Notes: generated by a model not told the origin, from the sequence alone. A stretch of 64,000 nt of DNA from Alistipes sp. (GCA_031285405.1 JAITWH010000013.1:1-64000), one strand, 5' to 3'; shown: positions 31,155 to 40,288, numbered from the stretch's first letter. Made by a program: numbers and translations.

Positions 31155-31685
31155 ATGAAAAAAATTGTGATTTCACTCTGTGTCGGGGCGCTGACGGGCA
31201 TCCTCGGTACGGCATGCGACAGCAACGAACCGGACTTCCGCGCCGGACAGAAGACAGAGCAACAGCAGGAGGCGGATGTGCCGTTCGCCGGATATCCGCT
31301 CGGAAATGTTGCAGGTGATGGCGAGCCGGCTGGTTGGGGCGATCCCGACCACGCCAACGCTCCGCGGGAGGGCGAAGTTGTCGCCGTCGACAGCGACGAG
31401 GAGTTGGCGGAGTATATTGAGGGAGACTACCCCGCCGTCGATTTTTCGCGAAAGACGTTGCTGTTGGCTCGCGGCGCAACGTTGAGCGGTGTTCACAAAG
31501 CCACGGTTGACAGCCTGTCGCAGATCGCGGACGGGAGGTATCGGCTGTATGTGACCGTGTTTCTGAACGCCGCCTCCGTTCTCGACTGCTGGCACACCGC
31601 GATCACTACGGACAAAATCGAGGAGGGGAGCGAATTTGAGTTGGAGGTGAACTTTCCTCGCTCCTGGCCCGATTCGGGTCGATAG
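31155..31685 (+). CDS. Small lipoprotein of unknown function
   Basis: 176 residues. The signal peptide ends in a lipobox-like 'GILGTAC-D', followed by a Gln/Glu-rich linker ('RAGQKTEQQQEAD'). The mature domain has 'EVVAVDSDEELAEYIEGDYPAVDFSRKTLLLARGATLSGVHK', a beta-rich pattern found in small Bacteroidota lipoproteins that resemble protease-inhibitor-like folds; no firm family. It is preceded by the A-tract promoter and followed by a palindrome plus terminator element. Confidence 0.75.
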   Translation: MKKIVISLCVGALTGILGTACDSNEPDFRAGQKTEQQQEADVPFAGYPLGNVAGDGEPAGWGDPDHANAPREGEVVAVDSDEELAEYIEGDYPAVDFSRKTLLLARGATLSGVHKATVDSLSQIADGRYRLYVTVFLNAASVLDCWHTAITTDKIEEGSEFELEVNFPRSWPDSGR

Positions 31686-31696
31686 GGTCGTGACTT

Positions 31697-31770
31697 TGTA
31701 CCTTATATATAAGGTATGGTACATGAGAAAAATGCAGCACTCTCGTGAGGGGGGGGCTGCGTTTTTTTTG
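31697..31770 (+). terminator. TACCTTATATATAAGGTA palindrome plus terminator (left flank of island)
   Basis: An 18 bp perfect palindrome (TACCTTATATATAAGGTA) is followed by a hairpin GCAGC...GCTGC, with an inner CTC-TCGT-GAG stem, and T8. The same order (ATACCTTATATATA, GGTATGGCAC, GAAAAAACGCAGC hairpin, T-tract) recurs at 34890-34960 on the other side of the AT-rich genes. Confidence 0.65.
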
Positions 31771-31795
31771 CGGGCGTTTTTGCGGGAGGGAGGGG

Positions 31796-32035
31796 CTATG
31801 CGAAGAGGTGGGGGACTTCGAAGTTTTCCTCCATGCGGCGGGGTGGGTCGCCGTATTCGATGTAGTGGCGGCCGGTCTCGTGATCTGTCCAACGTCGGAG
31901 CGGGTAGGCGAATTCGAGGGGGTAGCGATAGAGGTCGTAGCTGTAATCGTGGCGCGTGTTGAGGCGGAATTTCTGCTTTTCGAGCAGGTCGGCGTGGTAC
32001 TTGGGGAGCCAGGTACTGAATTTGAAGGTGGCCAT
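31796..32035 (-). CDS. 79-residue protein of unknown function
   Basis: The ORF track starts at 32089, but the ATG at 32035 (MATFKFSTWLPKYHADLL) fits the promoter: a consensus TTG-N20-TATATTTG pair lies on the minus strand at 32087-32117. The predicted protein is soluble, rich in Tyr, Arg and His ('DYSYDLYRYPLEFAYPLRRWTDHETGRHYIEYG'), without signal or membrane segment. I do not recognise it. Convincing promoter placement and non-random composition are the support for calling it a gene. Confidence 0.6.
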   Translation of the reverse strand: MATFKFSTWLPKYHADLLEKQKFRLNTRHDYSYDLYRYPLEFAYPLRRWTDHETGRHYIEYGDPPRRMEENFEVPHLFA

Positions 32036-32086
32036 GGTTTTGGTTTTTTGTTGGGTTTGGGTTCTGGTGTTTTTGTTGGTTCGGTG

Positions 32087-32117
32087 CAAATATAATACTT
32101 CGAGGGGGCGTTGTCAA
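32087..32117 (-). promoter_or_regulatory. Consensus Bacteroidota promoter for the 79-residue gene
   Basis: On the minus strand, TTG (plus CAA, 32115-32117), 20 bases, then TATATTTG (plus CAAATATA, 32087-32094). Both elements and their spacing match the TTG-N19-21-TAnnTTTG pattern. Confidence 0.7.
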
Positions 32118-32219
32118 GAGGGGGGGTGGGGATTTTTTGCAGATTTATTGCAGAAAACTTGGATTTTATGAAAATAATTGTTTTTTTGCAGCATAAACCG
32201 ACTGATAAAATCGAAAGAC

Positions 32220-32657
32220 ATGAAGAAAACACGTTTCTTTTTTATGGTGGCAGTATGCGTGATGGTGTCCGAATGTCGTGCCGAAGTGGATTATGGTTGT
32301 ACATGGGAGTTCCGTGTAGTGAATAACACCGAAAAGAGTGTAACTATTGAGCGAAATTGGGGTGTAGAACAGAATCTCTCAATTATGCCAAGTGGCGGAC
32401 TCACGATTTTTTCGAGTAACACAGAATGTAGCAAACAGGATGGCGATCTTGCTGATTTGTACCCACATGAAGGGATGATTCTGCCGCTATTCCCCTCTTC
32501 AACCGCATCGTTCCAGATAAAAGTTGGAGATGAACTGTTGCCGGAAGTTGTCATGAAAAGGAAGTTCTGGGAGTATATTTCAGAAAAATATTATGGTGTT
32601 TACACATTGATTCTCTCCGATGAACTTATAGAAACAATAAATAACGAACAACTTTAA
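32220..32657 (+). CDS. Exported protein of unknown function (AT-rich island)
   Basis: About 145 residues from the ATG at 32220 (MKKTRFFFMVAVCVMVS), which opens a signal peptide; the track start at 32178 adds 14 unrelated residues. The mature part has alternating beta-like stretches ('WEFRVVNNTEKSVTIERNWG', 'STASFQIKVGDELLPEVV'), consistent with a small beta-sandwich. No family is recognised. Base composition is clearly AT-richer than in surrounding genes. It precedes the metallopeptidase reading frame by 22 bases and is probably in the same transcript. Confidence 0.65.
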   Translation: MKKTRFFFMVAVCVMVSECRAEVDYGCTWEFRVVNNTEKSVTIERNWGVEQNLSIMPSGGLTIFSSNTECSKQDGDLADLYPHEGMILPLFPSSTASFQIKVGDELLPEVVMKRKFWEYISEKYYGVYTLILSDELIETINNEQL

Positions 32658-32679
32658 CCATTGTTTAAATACATCCATT

Positions 32680-34818
32680 ATGAAAAGTCTGTTAACCGTA
32701 TTCGTATGCATGTTGTTAGTAACGGCGTGTTCGCATTTCGAGGAACCTGAAATGATTCCTGTCGAGTATACCGAAGTTGAGTCTCAACCCCGGACTCGTG
32801 CGGCAGTTGTCGCGTCTGACCAAAATCCCTACTCTCTTTCAAATGTCCAAGAAGCCTACAATGATTTGCGGCCGTCTTTAGGGCTACCTGCCAAAACTAT
32901 CGCCGCTTCTCACCATTATGTGCGATTTAACATTCAAGACTCTCTAATGTATAAGACAGTGCATGATGATCTTGGATTGGAACTGATTGAATATCCGTTG
33001 GACATAGAACTCACTGTCACGGAGATGAACGCATACATGAGCAATACATCGAATACGTGGTATTATACTGTTGTTCCTGCAGGTTTCACATACCCGCAGG
33101 GGGTCAGCTATGAATTTTTAGACTACGTTTATATGCAAGGAGAGCCTGCGACCAGAGCGCCAGGAGAAACGCCTCAAATAGACGATGAAGATTACGACCT
33201 TGTCATAGAAAAAGCTATGCAGAACAACGGAATTAATGTGGCTTCACTTACCAGAGGGGCGGCGTGGTATCCATCAGCGACAATCAAGTTTGTAGAAGAT
33301 TACAATGGGAATACGATTAATTTGGAAGGGGTTAAAGTCAGATGAACACACTTCATCAATGTCGGCTCCGGAACGACAGACGCAAACGGTAATGTCTCTG
33401 GAATTAAAGGTTGGGGTGGCAAATTCCGGAACCCAGTTGGCTATCACATCATTTGGGACGATCCCAAATGGAATATCCGTGATGGAAGATCTGGTCAAGC
33501 AAAAACTCATGGACTGAAGCAAAAATCACATTGGAATCACACCATTACGAACAGCGACACAAAGGATTCATATTTCGCTGCCACGCACAGGGCCCTGTGG
33601 GCCTATTATTACAAGTCTTACACTCTGACAAGTGGAATTACGAAAGCGAGGGTTGACAAAATGGATACAGGGGTGTTATGGAACAAAGATCATACTGATA
33701 GACTTGCACGATTCAACCCTGCAGCACGAACATTTGGAGGAAATCTTATTCTGGTTTATGGTAAAGCAAGCGGATCAAATCGTAGTCGATGGGAAGTTAC
33801 GAGTAGCATGTTTCATGAATTGGGGCACGCGACACATTGGCAGGCTGTTGTAGATAAACGAGGAGCAAACAGATGGAGTGAATTCATTAATGCAGAAGAT
33901 CGCTTGGTTGAAAGTTGGGCCCGAGGTGTTCAAGCGTCATACATGCGAGCGTTTTATCCAGATTATCTGCAAACCGGTTACCATACTGATTATACCGCTA
34001 TTGTCGAATCTATGATGAATCAGGGGATGACTCTTAAACAGATAGAGGACGCGATGGTCGGAGAGAGTGAATGGAACAACTGGCGTTCGAATGTTTTAGC
34101 AACAGGGCGCATACCTGCTGTGATTGTTGACATGATATTTAATAATCCACTAACGCCGGTTAGAGTTAACATGGTGAACCCCATTACTGGCCCTACAACG
34201 GCGAGTACAACTAATATAACATACAGTGTGCCTGGGACTCTACCTGGAAATGTCACTTTCAATGGTTGGACGGTATCTCCAAATAATAACTACACGACTA
34301 CGGGTGGAATGGCCGGCAGAACTCTGAATATCAAATTTCTCGCTACCGGCAACTATACCGTCACGGCAAATTTCACGCTGCCGAACGGAACCTCTTATGC
34401 CCCATCTAAAACGGTCAGCGTTACCGGTGCTCCGACGATTACGAATGTCACTTGGCGTAGTGATGGTGGGCCGGGTGTGCCTGTGTCGCCCGGAAATTAC
34501 GCATATTTCACAGCCGTGGGTGACTTGACAGGCGCAACCCTCGAATGGACGAAAGGAATCGGGTGCGATCCGTACGGCGGGTTCATCCATAATAGTACCA
34601 CCTATGCCGCTCTGTTCGATGGTTCGGATCAGAATTACATAATGGTCAATGTCCGTGCGCAGCGAAATGGTGTTTGGTCGAACACCTATTATGCCTATGC
34701 TCCGGTGCAGTTCTATGCCCCTGCGCCTAATTCAGAAGAGGAGACCGAAGAGACGGAGGAGACCGAAACCGAGAGCACCGCGGAATCTGCGGCTCTGGTT
34801 GCGGCGATCGCTCAATAA
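32680..34818 (+). pseudogene. HExxH metallopeptidase lipoprotein interrupted by one in-frame TGA
   Basis: The track shows two ORFs, 32680-33345 and 33661-34818. They share one reading frame, and the sequence between them is open and protein-like except for a single TGA at 33343-33345 (codon 222). Read through, it gives about 712 residues: lipobox 'LLVTACSH', an N-terminal domain, a carboxypeptidase-regulatory-like segment around the TGA ('GVKVR-stop-THFINVGSGTTDANGNVSG'), zinc motif 'HELGHATHW' with downstream 'VESWARG' as a likely third ligand, a PKD/Ig-like domain and an acidic Glu/Thr tail. TGG to TGA is the simplest change. It is a nonsense pseudogene, unless sequencing error or readthrough is involved. 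AT-rich and likely acquired. Confidence 0.8.
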
Positions 34819-35071
34819 TCCCGCGGGCGGCGGCAACGGCCGCAACGGATTTAGCTACGCGGTTTTTTGCTACGCAGAATATAGCTACGCTATACCTTAT
34901 ATATATAGGGTATGGCACTCGAAAAAACGCAGCATCCGAAAGGGTGTTGCGTTTTTTTGTTGCAGGTGGGGCTGTTTTTGTTACGAGGTCATCGGGGTTT
35001 TTGAACTGCGCGAAAAAAAAATCGCAGCCGGCGTTCCGGCGGCACAGTGTTTGATATTTAGAGGGGACATA
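34819..35071 (+). repeat. Repeat spacer and terminator (right flank of island)
   Basis: GGCGGCGGCAACGGCCGCAACGG opens the spacer, then three GCTACGC words, then TATACCTTATATATATAGGG (34891-34910). A strong terminator follows: AACGCAGCATCC-GAAA-GGGTGTTGCGTT (12 bp with two wobble pairs) and T7 at 34926-34958. The dispersed element CGCAGCCGGCGTTCCGGCGG lies at about 35021-35042. The called ORF from 34649 overlaps this DNA and is not a gene until the ATG at 35072. Confidence 0.7.
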
Positions 35072-36124
35072 ATGAAACGGTTTGTCGCCATAATGTGCGC
35101 CGTGCTTCTGGGGGGATCGCCCGCCGCGCACGGAGAGAGGATCGTCGCCCCTGATCGGAGCGACAATCTTTCTCGTGTTGACGCCCGGAACCCCGATGCA
35201 GATGCACGCCCGGGCCTCGTCTCGGAGGTGGTCGCAAGCCCGATTTTTGTTGACAGTTCGACACCGCTCTTCGTCGACGCGCCCGACACAAGTTTCACAT
35301 TCGCCGAAGCCCTGAGTTTGAGTCCGCTCGCCGCAAGTGACGCCTACACCACCCGCTTCACCCGCATCGTCCGCCCCGACACCCCGATCTCGATCCGCCC
35401 CGACGTTCCGCACCTCGTCTACGAGCCTCAGAGTCAGACGACAAACCTGCGTGCCCGCCCCCGAATTCACTTGGAGGTGCCGAGCCTGAGCGGGAGCCTC
35501 GCCGGCGTCGACTACCACACCGTCGGGCGGGCGTTCCAAAACATATCGCTGGTGGGCACCAACGCGCCCGACTACTCGTCGACCATGAAGGGGTTCACCT
35601 TTGCCGTCGGCCACAGTTTTCCGCTACACCAACGGCCCATCCTCAAGATCGTTCACGTGGGGCTCGACGTGACCTGGTTCGACGCCGAGTACGGGTATTG
35701 GCGACGCAAGCTCGACGAATTTCGCAAGTGGATGTACAAGCTGGACGTCGCTGTGGGGGTCGGGCCGGCGATCCATCTGAGACCCTCGGGGCGGCTGAAT
35801 CGCTTTGCCGTACACATCTACGGCCGGTTTCATCCCACCATGTCGCTCGTGGCGCACAACATTCCCGTGGCATCCGGCAACCGGTTCGAACTCGTCTCGG
35901 GGTACGCCTCCTACGCCTCGACGGGCGTTGCGGTGTCGTGGGACGCCTTTTCTGTGGGTGCCGAGTGGCGATTCGGCGGCGGACGCTACCGAGGCATCCG
36001 TTTGGCCGACCTCACCGTCTCCGACGACGACGCCTCGTCATTCGGCATTTCGCCCGAGGATCTGCTCACCCACCAACGCCACCGCATGCGCGGCAGCCGC
36101 CTCTATGTCAGCTTTCGGTTCTGA
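35072..36124 (+). CDS. Predicted outer-membrane beta-barrel protein of unknown function
   Basis: 350 residues from the ATG at 35072 (MKRFVAIMCAVLLGGSPAAHG, signal peptide); the longer track start runs through repeat DNA. An unstructured N-terminal stretch with Asp/Thr/Ser ('DSSTPLFVDAPDTSF', 'RIVRPDTPISIRPDVPHLVYEPQ') precedes amphipathic strands ('KIVHVGLDVTWFDAEYGYW', 'LDVAVGVGPAIHLRP') and ends in 'GSRLYVSFRF', the terminal aromatic expected of outer-membrane barrels. It lies 98 bases before the ECF sigma gene. No enzyme motif is seen. Confidence 0.7.
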   Translation: MKRFVAIMCAVLLGGSPAAHGERIVAPDRSDNLSRVDARNPDADARPGLVSEVVASPIFVDSSTPLFVDAPDTSFTFAEALSLSPLAASDAYTTRFTRIVRPDTPISIRPDVPHLVYEPQSQTTNLRARPRIHLEVPSLSGSLAGVDYHTVGRAFQNISLVGTNAPDYSSTMKGFTFAVGHSFPLHQRPILKIVHVGLDVTWFDAEYGYWRRKLDEFRKWMYKLDVAVGVGPAIHLRPSGRLNRFAVHIYGRFHPTMSLVAHNIPVASGNRFELVSGYASYASTGVAVSWDAFSVGAEWRFGGGRYRGIRLADLTVSDDDASSFGISPEDLLTHQRHRMRGSRLYVSFRF

Positions 36125-36222
36125 GGCACATCTGCCGACAGCACTGTATTTGCCGATTTTGGATGTAAACCGGCACATTTCAGCTAAATTTTTATTACAT
36201 TTACAGCATCGGGAGCGATGCT

Positions 36223-36771
36223 ATGGATGACAAAAAGGATATACATATCCTGAACGAACTGTTTTCGGATTATCAGCGGCGATTCATCCGTTTCGCAGAG
36301 CTGTATGTCAGGGACGAGGCGATCGCGAAAGATTTCGTCATCGAGGCCATCATGCACTACTGGGAGAAGCGCGACTCACTGCGGCCCGACTCCAACATTC
36401 CCGCCTACATTCTGACTATCGTCAAACACAAATGCCTCAACCATCTCGAACACATCCGCGTGCGCCGAGACGTGACAGGCAAGATGGAGCAGCACATCCG
36501 GTGGGAGTTGCAGACCCGCATCGCGTCGCTCAGGGCGTGCGAACCGGAGGAGCTCTTCACCGGAGAGGCGCGAGCGATCGTCGACCGGACACTCATGTCG
36601 CTACCCGAGCAGACGCGCACGATATTCACGATGAGCCGCTGGGACAACATGCCCGTGAGGGAGATCGCCTCGCACTTCGGTATCAGCGTCAAGGCGGTAG
36701 ACTACCACATCTCGAAGACGCTGAAGGCGCTCCGTAAAAGTTTGAAGGACTACCTGCCGATGGGGGTGTAA
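36223..36771 (+). CDS. ECF-type RNA polymerase sigma factor
   Basis: 182 residues. Region 2 is 'FSDYQRRFIRFAELYVRDEAIAKDFVIEAIMHYWEKR'. Region 4 is 'LMSLPEQTRTIFTMSRWDNMPVREIASHFGISVKAVDYHISKTLKALRKSL', with the helix-turn-helix. Bacteroidota ECF factors of this kind pair with FecR anti-sigmas and STN-containing SusC receptors to induce glycan loci. Here the only FecR lies 11 kb away at the far end of the SusC/D operon and on the opposite strand, so the pairing is inferred. A TACATTTA box lies about 25 bases upstream. Confidence 0.9.
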   Translation: MDDKKDIHILNELFSDYQRRFIRFAELYVRDEAIAKDFVIEAIMHYWEKRDSLRPDSNIPAYILTIVKHKCLNHLEHIRVRRDVTGKMEQHIRWELQTRIASLRACEPEELFTGEARAIVDRTLMSLPEQTRTIFTMSRWDNMPVREIASHFGISVKAVDYHISKTLKALRKSLKDYLPMGV

Positions 36772-36820
36772 AAAACAGAGGCTCTCTTTCAGAGGGCCTC
36801 CGTTTTTTGTGTGACATTCG
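36772..36820. terminator. Bidirectional terminator between the sigma factor and DUF1573 genes
   Basis: CAGAGGC and GCCTCCG pair across TCTCTTTCAGAGG, with A-runs on the left and TTTTTT on the right, so it can serve both convergent genes. Confidence 0.7.
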
Positions 36821-36824
36821 AAAC

Positions 36825-37202
36825 CTACTTCACATCGCCTTTCACAGTCAGGATGTAGCTTCCGGCCTTGCCGTTGCTGTAAACGGATATTGTTTTGACA
36901 AAGGGCCCTGGCGCCTCCTCCGGATCGTAGGTGATCACGATGGAGCCCGACCCTCCGGCGGGAATCGGTTCCCTCGTCCACTGCGTGGTGGTGCAGCCGC
37001 ACGACGAGAGGATTCGCGTGATGACCAATGGCATCCCTCCGCGATTGTTGATGACGAACGTGTGCGACACCTCTCCGCCGGTGCGGGCGATCTCTCCGAA
37101 ATCCCACGTAGCGTTGTCGGCTGCGATCACTGCGGGTTGCTGGGCGGAGACGATCCACGTCGTCGCCAACAGTGCGAGGCATATCAAAATTATCCGCTTC
37201 AT
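36825..37202 (-). CDS. DUF1573 domain protein
   Basis: 125 residues with a signal peptide ('IILICLALLATTWIVSA'). The mature part is a single immunoglobulin-like DUF1573 domain: 'WDFGEIARTGGEVSHTFVINNRGGMPLVITRILSSCGCTTTQW', with the typical 'SCGCT' motif. Such proteins are common in Bacteroidota envelopes; their role is unclear. It is the last gene of the SusC/D-led minus-strand operon, 24 bases after the TolB-like gene. Confidence 0.88.
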   Translation of the reverse strand: MKRIILICLALLATTWIVSAQQPAVIAADNATWDFGEIARTGGEVSHTFVINNRGGMPLVITRILSSCGCTTTQWTREPIPAGGSGSIVITYDPEEAPGPFVKTISVYSNGKAGSYILTVKGDVK

Positions 37203-37226
37203 CCCTTAGCTCCTTGTCGATTAAAT

Positions 37227-38147
37227 TTAGTCGTTCAGACGATAGCTCACGAATGCGAACCGCTGGCTGTCGGGCGCCCACGAGTTGACGTTGATCGTGC
37301 CCTGGCCGCCGAATAGTTTGGTGAGCAGTCGGGGCTCGCCGCCTTCGGCGGGGATCATCCACAACTCGACATTCTTGTTGGCGAGATGCTGCCCGGGTTC
37401 GAGGTCGCCCACGTGGTAGGTGATGTAGACAACACTTTTGCCATCAGGCGAGATGTGCGGAAACCATGCGTTGCGGGTCTGGTCGAAGGTCATCTGGGTC
37501 TGCTCGCTACCGTCGATCTTCATGCGCCACACCTGCATCAGGCCGGTGCGAACAGAGTTGAACCAGAGGTACTCGCCGCATGGGGAGTACTCGGGGCCGT
37601 CGTCGAGACCTTCGGCGTCGGTCAGGCGAACCTCTTCGCCCCCGATAGAGGGGATCACGTAGATGTCGTAGTTGCCTTTGCGGTCGGCGCAGTAGGCCAG
37701 CTGATTACCGTCGGGGCTGAAGCCGTGCAGGTAACTCGGAGCCATGGGGGTAATCAGTACAGGGTCGCCGCCCCAGATCGGCAGGGTGTAGATGCGCGAC
37801 TGGTGATCTTCGCGGGTTCCGTGGCTGATGGCGATCTGCTTGCCGTCGAACGACAGCACGTGGTCGTTGTTGGCGCGCGTGGCAAAGCCGGTGTAGATCT
37901 CCTGCGGTTCGCCCGGATTCTCGGGCGAGATGCGATAGAGCTTGCCGCCGCTGTTGTAGATGAGCCACTTGCCGTCCACGGTCCAGTTGGGAGCCTCGAT
38001 CAGGGAGGAGAACTCTTTGAGCACCTTTCGGCTGCCGTCTCGGGAGTCCATGATTTCGAGCACGCTCGTCACACGGTTTCTCTGCTGGGCGTACACCCCG
38101 CCTGCCACAGTCAGCAGCGCGAGGGTCAAAAATAAAATTTTTCTCAT
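37227..38147 (-). CDS. TolB-like beta-propeller (PD40) protein
   Basis: 306 residues with a signal peptide ending 'GGVYAQQ'. It has PD40-type blades: 'APNWTVDGKWLIYNSGGKLYRI', 'VLSFDGKQIAISHGT', 'HGFSPDGNQLAYCADRKG', 'GPEYSPCGEYLWFNS', 'FPHISPDGKSVVYITY' and 'SWAPDSQRFAFVSY', so a six-bladed propeller is likely. It is periplasmic or surface-located. In the operon it follows the concanavalin-like gene by 21 bases. The DxD/PDG turn motifs are those of Tol-like sensors, not of a known hydrolase. Confidence 0.87.
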   Translation of the reverse strand: MRKILFLTLALLTVAGGVYAQQRNRVTSVLEIMDSRDGSRKVLKEFSSLIEAPNWTVDGKWLIYNSGGKLYRISPENPGEPQEIYTGFATRANNDHVLSFDGKQIAISHGTREDHQSRIYTLPIWGGDPVLITPMAPSYLHGFSPDGNQLAYCADRKGNYDIYVIPSIGGEEVRLTDAEGLDDGPEYSPCGEYLWFNSVRTGLMQVWRMKIDGSEQTQMTFDQTRNAWFPHISPDGKSVVYITYHVGDLEPGQHLANKNVELWMIPAEGGEPRLLTKLFGGQGTINVNSWAPDSQRFAFVSYRLND

Positions 38148-38168
38148 GATGATAGCGGGTTAAGAGTT

Positions 38169-38858
38169 CTACTGGCGGGGTTGTCCCGTCTGTCCGCCCG
38201 GGCGACGTCTTACCGGCTGGGGATCGGCCAACTTTGTGTACTGAACCTCGGTGAAGTAGCCCTTTTCGACCACGTTGACGTCGTGAGAGCAGATGAACAG
38301 ACCGACATAGCAGGTGGGGGCGAGGTCGAATTCGATCTCGCCGGTGATCGCCTCGGGGAAGCGACCCGTCGCGGTCTTCATGATGATCTTGTTGCCCTGA
38401 CGTTCGATGTAGATGTGATCGGCTCCCTTGGGGCCTACAACCTCTCTGGTCAATCGTCCGGCCTCCTCTCTGTACTGCAGCGAGGTGAGCCCGTCGCCGT
38501 GCACGGTCACATAGGCGCACTCGGAGTTGCCCTCCAGCGATTCTCGGATGATGATACCCATCTTGCGGTGGGCATTTACGCCTTCTCCCTCGAAGGTGAT
38601 TTTGGTCGACATCGAGAAGTTGCCCGACACCTTTTTCCACAGCATGTGGTACTCGTCGTTCAGGTCCCACATGTTGAATCCCGCTCCGGTGAGGGTGTAG
38701 GTTCCGGTGGCTGCGTCGAACGCCGAGCTGCCCCTCATCAGGGGACAGCCCACGTCGTTGGAGCCTTCGAAAATACCGACGCCCGGCGCCGAGCTCGACA
38801 TCAGCAGGGGCAGTGCGAGGGCAATCAGTGAACTCAGAATAGAAAATTTGATCTTCAT
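38169..38858 (-). CDS. Secreted concanavalin-like (DUF1349-type) protein
   Basis: 229 residues with a signal peptide ('LSSLIALALPLLMSSSAPG'). The core pattern 'EYHMLWKKVSGNFSMSTKITFEG', 'HRKMGIIIRESLEG' and 'CYVGLFICSHD' is that of DUF1349/LamG-like jelly-roll domains, which often bind carbohydrate. The tail is Pro/Arg/Gln-rich and low in complexity. It is tightly packed in the operon (22 bases from the MFS gene, 21 to the TolB-like gene), so it probably handles the same glycan. Confidence 0.75.
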   Translation of the reverse strand: MKIKFSILSSLIALALPLLMSSSAPGVGIFEGSNDVGCPLMRGSSAFDAATGTYTLTGAGFNMWDLNDEYHMLWKKVSGNFSMSTKITFEGEGVNAHRKMGIIIRESLEGNSECAYVTVHGDGLTSLQYREEAGRLTREVVGPKGADHIYIERQGNKIIMKTATGRFPEAITGEIEFDLAPTCYVGLFICSHDVNVVEKGYFTEVQYTKLADPQPVRRRPGGQTGQPRQ

Positions 38859-38880
38859 AACGTTAATGTTTTTTAAGGGA

Positions 38881-40272
38881 TTAGTATTGGTTTAGTTGAG
38901 TAGATTTGATCTTGCCCGACCTCAGCGCGAAGAACGCGATGTAGGCGAAACAGAGCGCCGGAACCACAAGCGCTCCACGCACGCTCACATTGTCGGTCAG
39001 CCACCCCATCGCCAGCGGAACTACCGCTCCTCCGACTATCAGCGTGTTGATTATGCCCGAGGCCAGCGGCATCTCTCCAGACCCGACTCCCCTTACCGCC
39101 AGCGAGAAGATCGAAGGGAACATGATCGAGTTGAAGAACCCCACCGACAGCAGTGTCCACATGCCCACCGAGACCGGAAGCCCGATCGTCGCCAGCACGA
39201 GCCCCGCGGCCGTGACTCCGAAAATCGCCAATGACAGACCCGTTCGTCCCTGTCCGAGCGACATGCACACGAAGTTGAACAGCGCGATGCCGGCGAACAG
39301 CAACCCCTCCGTCGGGCGGGAGTCGAACGTGAAAGCTCCGTCGGCGACGCGCGAGCTGAAGATGAACCAGCCGATGAAGTACGACGCGACGATAAACATC
39401 GCGGAGAAGAGTAGTTTCCTCGACCGCTCCATGCTGCCGAGCATGACCGCGCCCAGAAATCGGCCGACCATTCCGCCCGCCCAGTAGATGGCCACCATCC
39501 GTCCGGCGTGATCCTTGGCGAATCCGCCCGCTTCGAGATAGGGAACTATCTGGGTGGAACATCCGACCTCGGCTCCGACGTAACAAAAAATGCCGATCGC
39601 ACCGAGGATCACCCCCGGGTTTTGCCACACACGTTTTGTCGTTCGACCCACGGTTTCGGCCCCTCGGATCTCGGGCAACTTTATAAAGCCGATCCCGATG
39701 GCGACCAACGCCACCACCGTGCCGATAATCGCGAAGGGCAACTGAACTGCCTTTGGGCCCATTGCCAGCGACGCCGGAGTGAGAATCAGCAGGCCGACGA
39801 GAAACGGCGCCACCGTGGTGGCGATGCTGTTCATCGACTGCACAAGGTTGAGCCTCGCCGAAGCGGTCTCCTGCGGCCCCAGAGCCACGACGTAGGGATT
39901 GGCCGCCGTTTGCAGAAACACCACCCCCGTGGCCATGATGAATATCGCCCCGAGGAACATCGGGTAGGAGGGGGTGCCCGACACGGCCGGATAGAACAGC
40001 CAGCTGCCAATCGCGATCAACAGCAGGCCGGCGATGATGCCGCTGCGGTAACCCCTCTTTTTGATGAAACTTCCGCACAGTAGCGAGAAACAAAAGTAGG
40101 CGAAAAAGAACACCCCGTTTACCAGCTGCGCGGTGGTGGCGCTCAGATCGAAAGTCGCCTGCACCTGATCTTTGAGCGCCATGTTGAAATTGGTGATGAA
40201 CCCCAGAACGAAGAATATCGCCGCCATGAAGCCAACACCGAGTCTATCAGACGGCGTTTGTATTTGAGTCAT
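38881..40272 (-). CDS. MFS sugar permease, FucP-like
   Basis: 463 residues with about 12 hydrophobic helices. Motifs 'FFVLGFITNFNMALKDQVQATF', 'NGVFFFAYFCFSLLCGSFIKKRGYRSGI' and 'QTAANPYVVALGPQETASARLNLVQSMNSIATTVAP' match the fucose/hexose:H+ symporter family. It would bring the released monosaccharide across the inner membrane. It starts 16 bases after the GH32-like gene; together they form the intake end of the operon. Confidence 0.9.
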   Translation of the reverse strand: MTQIQTPSDRLGVGFMAAIFFVLGFITNFNMALKDQVQATFDLSATTAQLVNGVFFFAYFCFSLLCGSFIKKRGYRSGIIAGLLLIAIGSWLFYPAVSGTPSYPMFLGAIFIMATGVVFLQTAANPYVVALGPQETASARLNLVQSMNSIATTVAPFLVGLLILTPASLAMGPKAVQLPFAIIGTVVALVAIGIGFIKLPEIRGAETVGRTTKRVWQNPGVILGAIGIFCYVGAEVGCSTQIVPYLEAGGFAKDHAGRMVAIYWAGGMVGRFLGAVMLGSMERSRKLLFSAMFIVASYFIGWFIFSSRVADGAFTFDSRPTEGLLFAGIALFNFVCMSLGQGRTGLSLAIFGVTAAGLVLATIGLPVSVGMWTLLSVGFFNSIMFPSIFSLAVRGVGSGEMPLASGIINTLIVGGAVVPLAMGWLTDNVSVRGALVVPALCFAYIAFFALRSGKIKSTQLNQY

Positions 40273-40288
40273 TGCTGTTTTTTGTCTG

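Noticed and set aside
33632-33853. 73-residue ORF inside the metallopeptidase frame
   Set aside because: Out-of-frame overlap; the other frame is protein-like on both sides and holds the HExxH motif.
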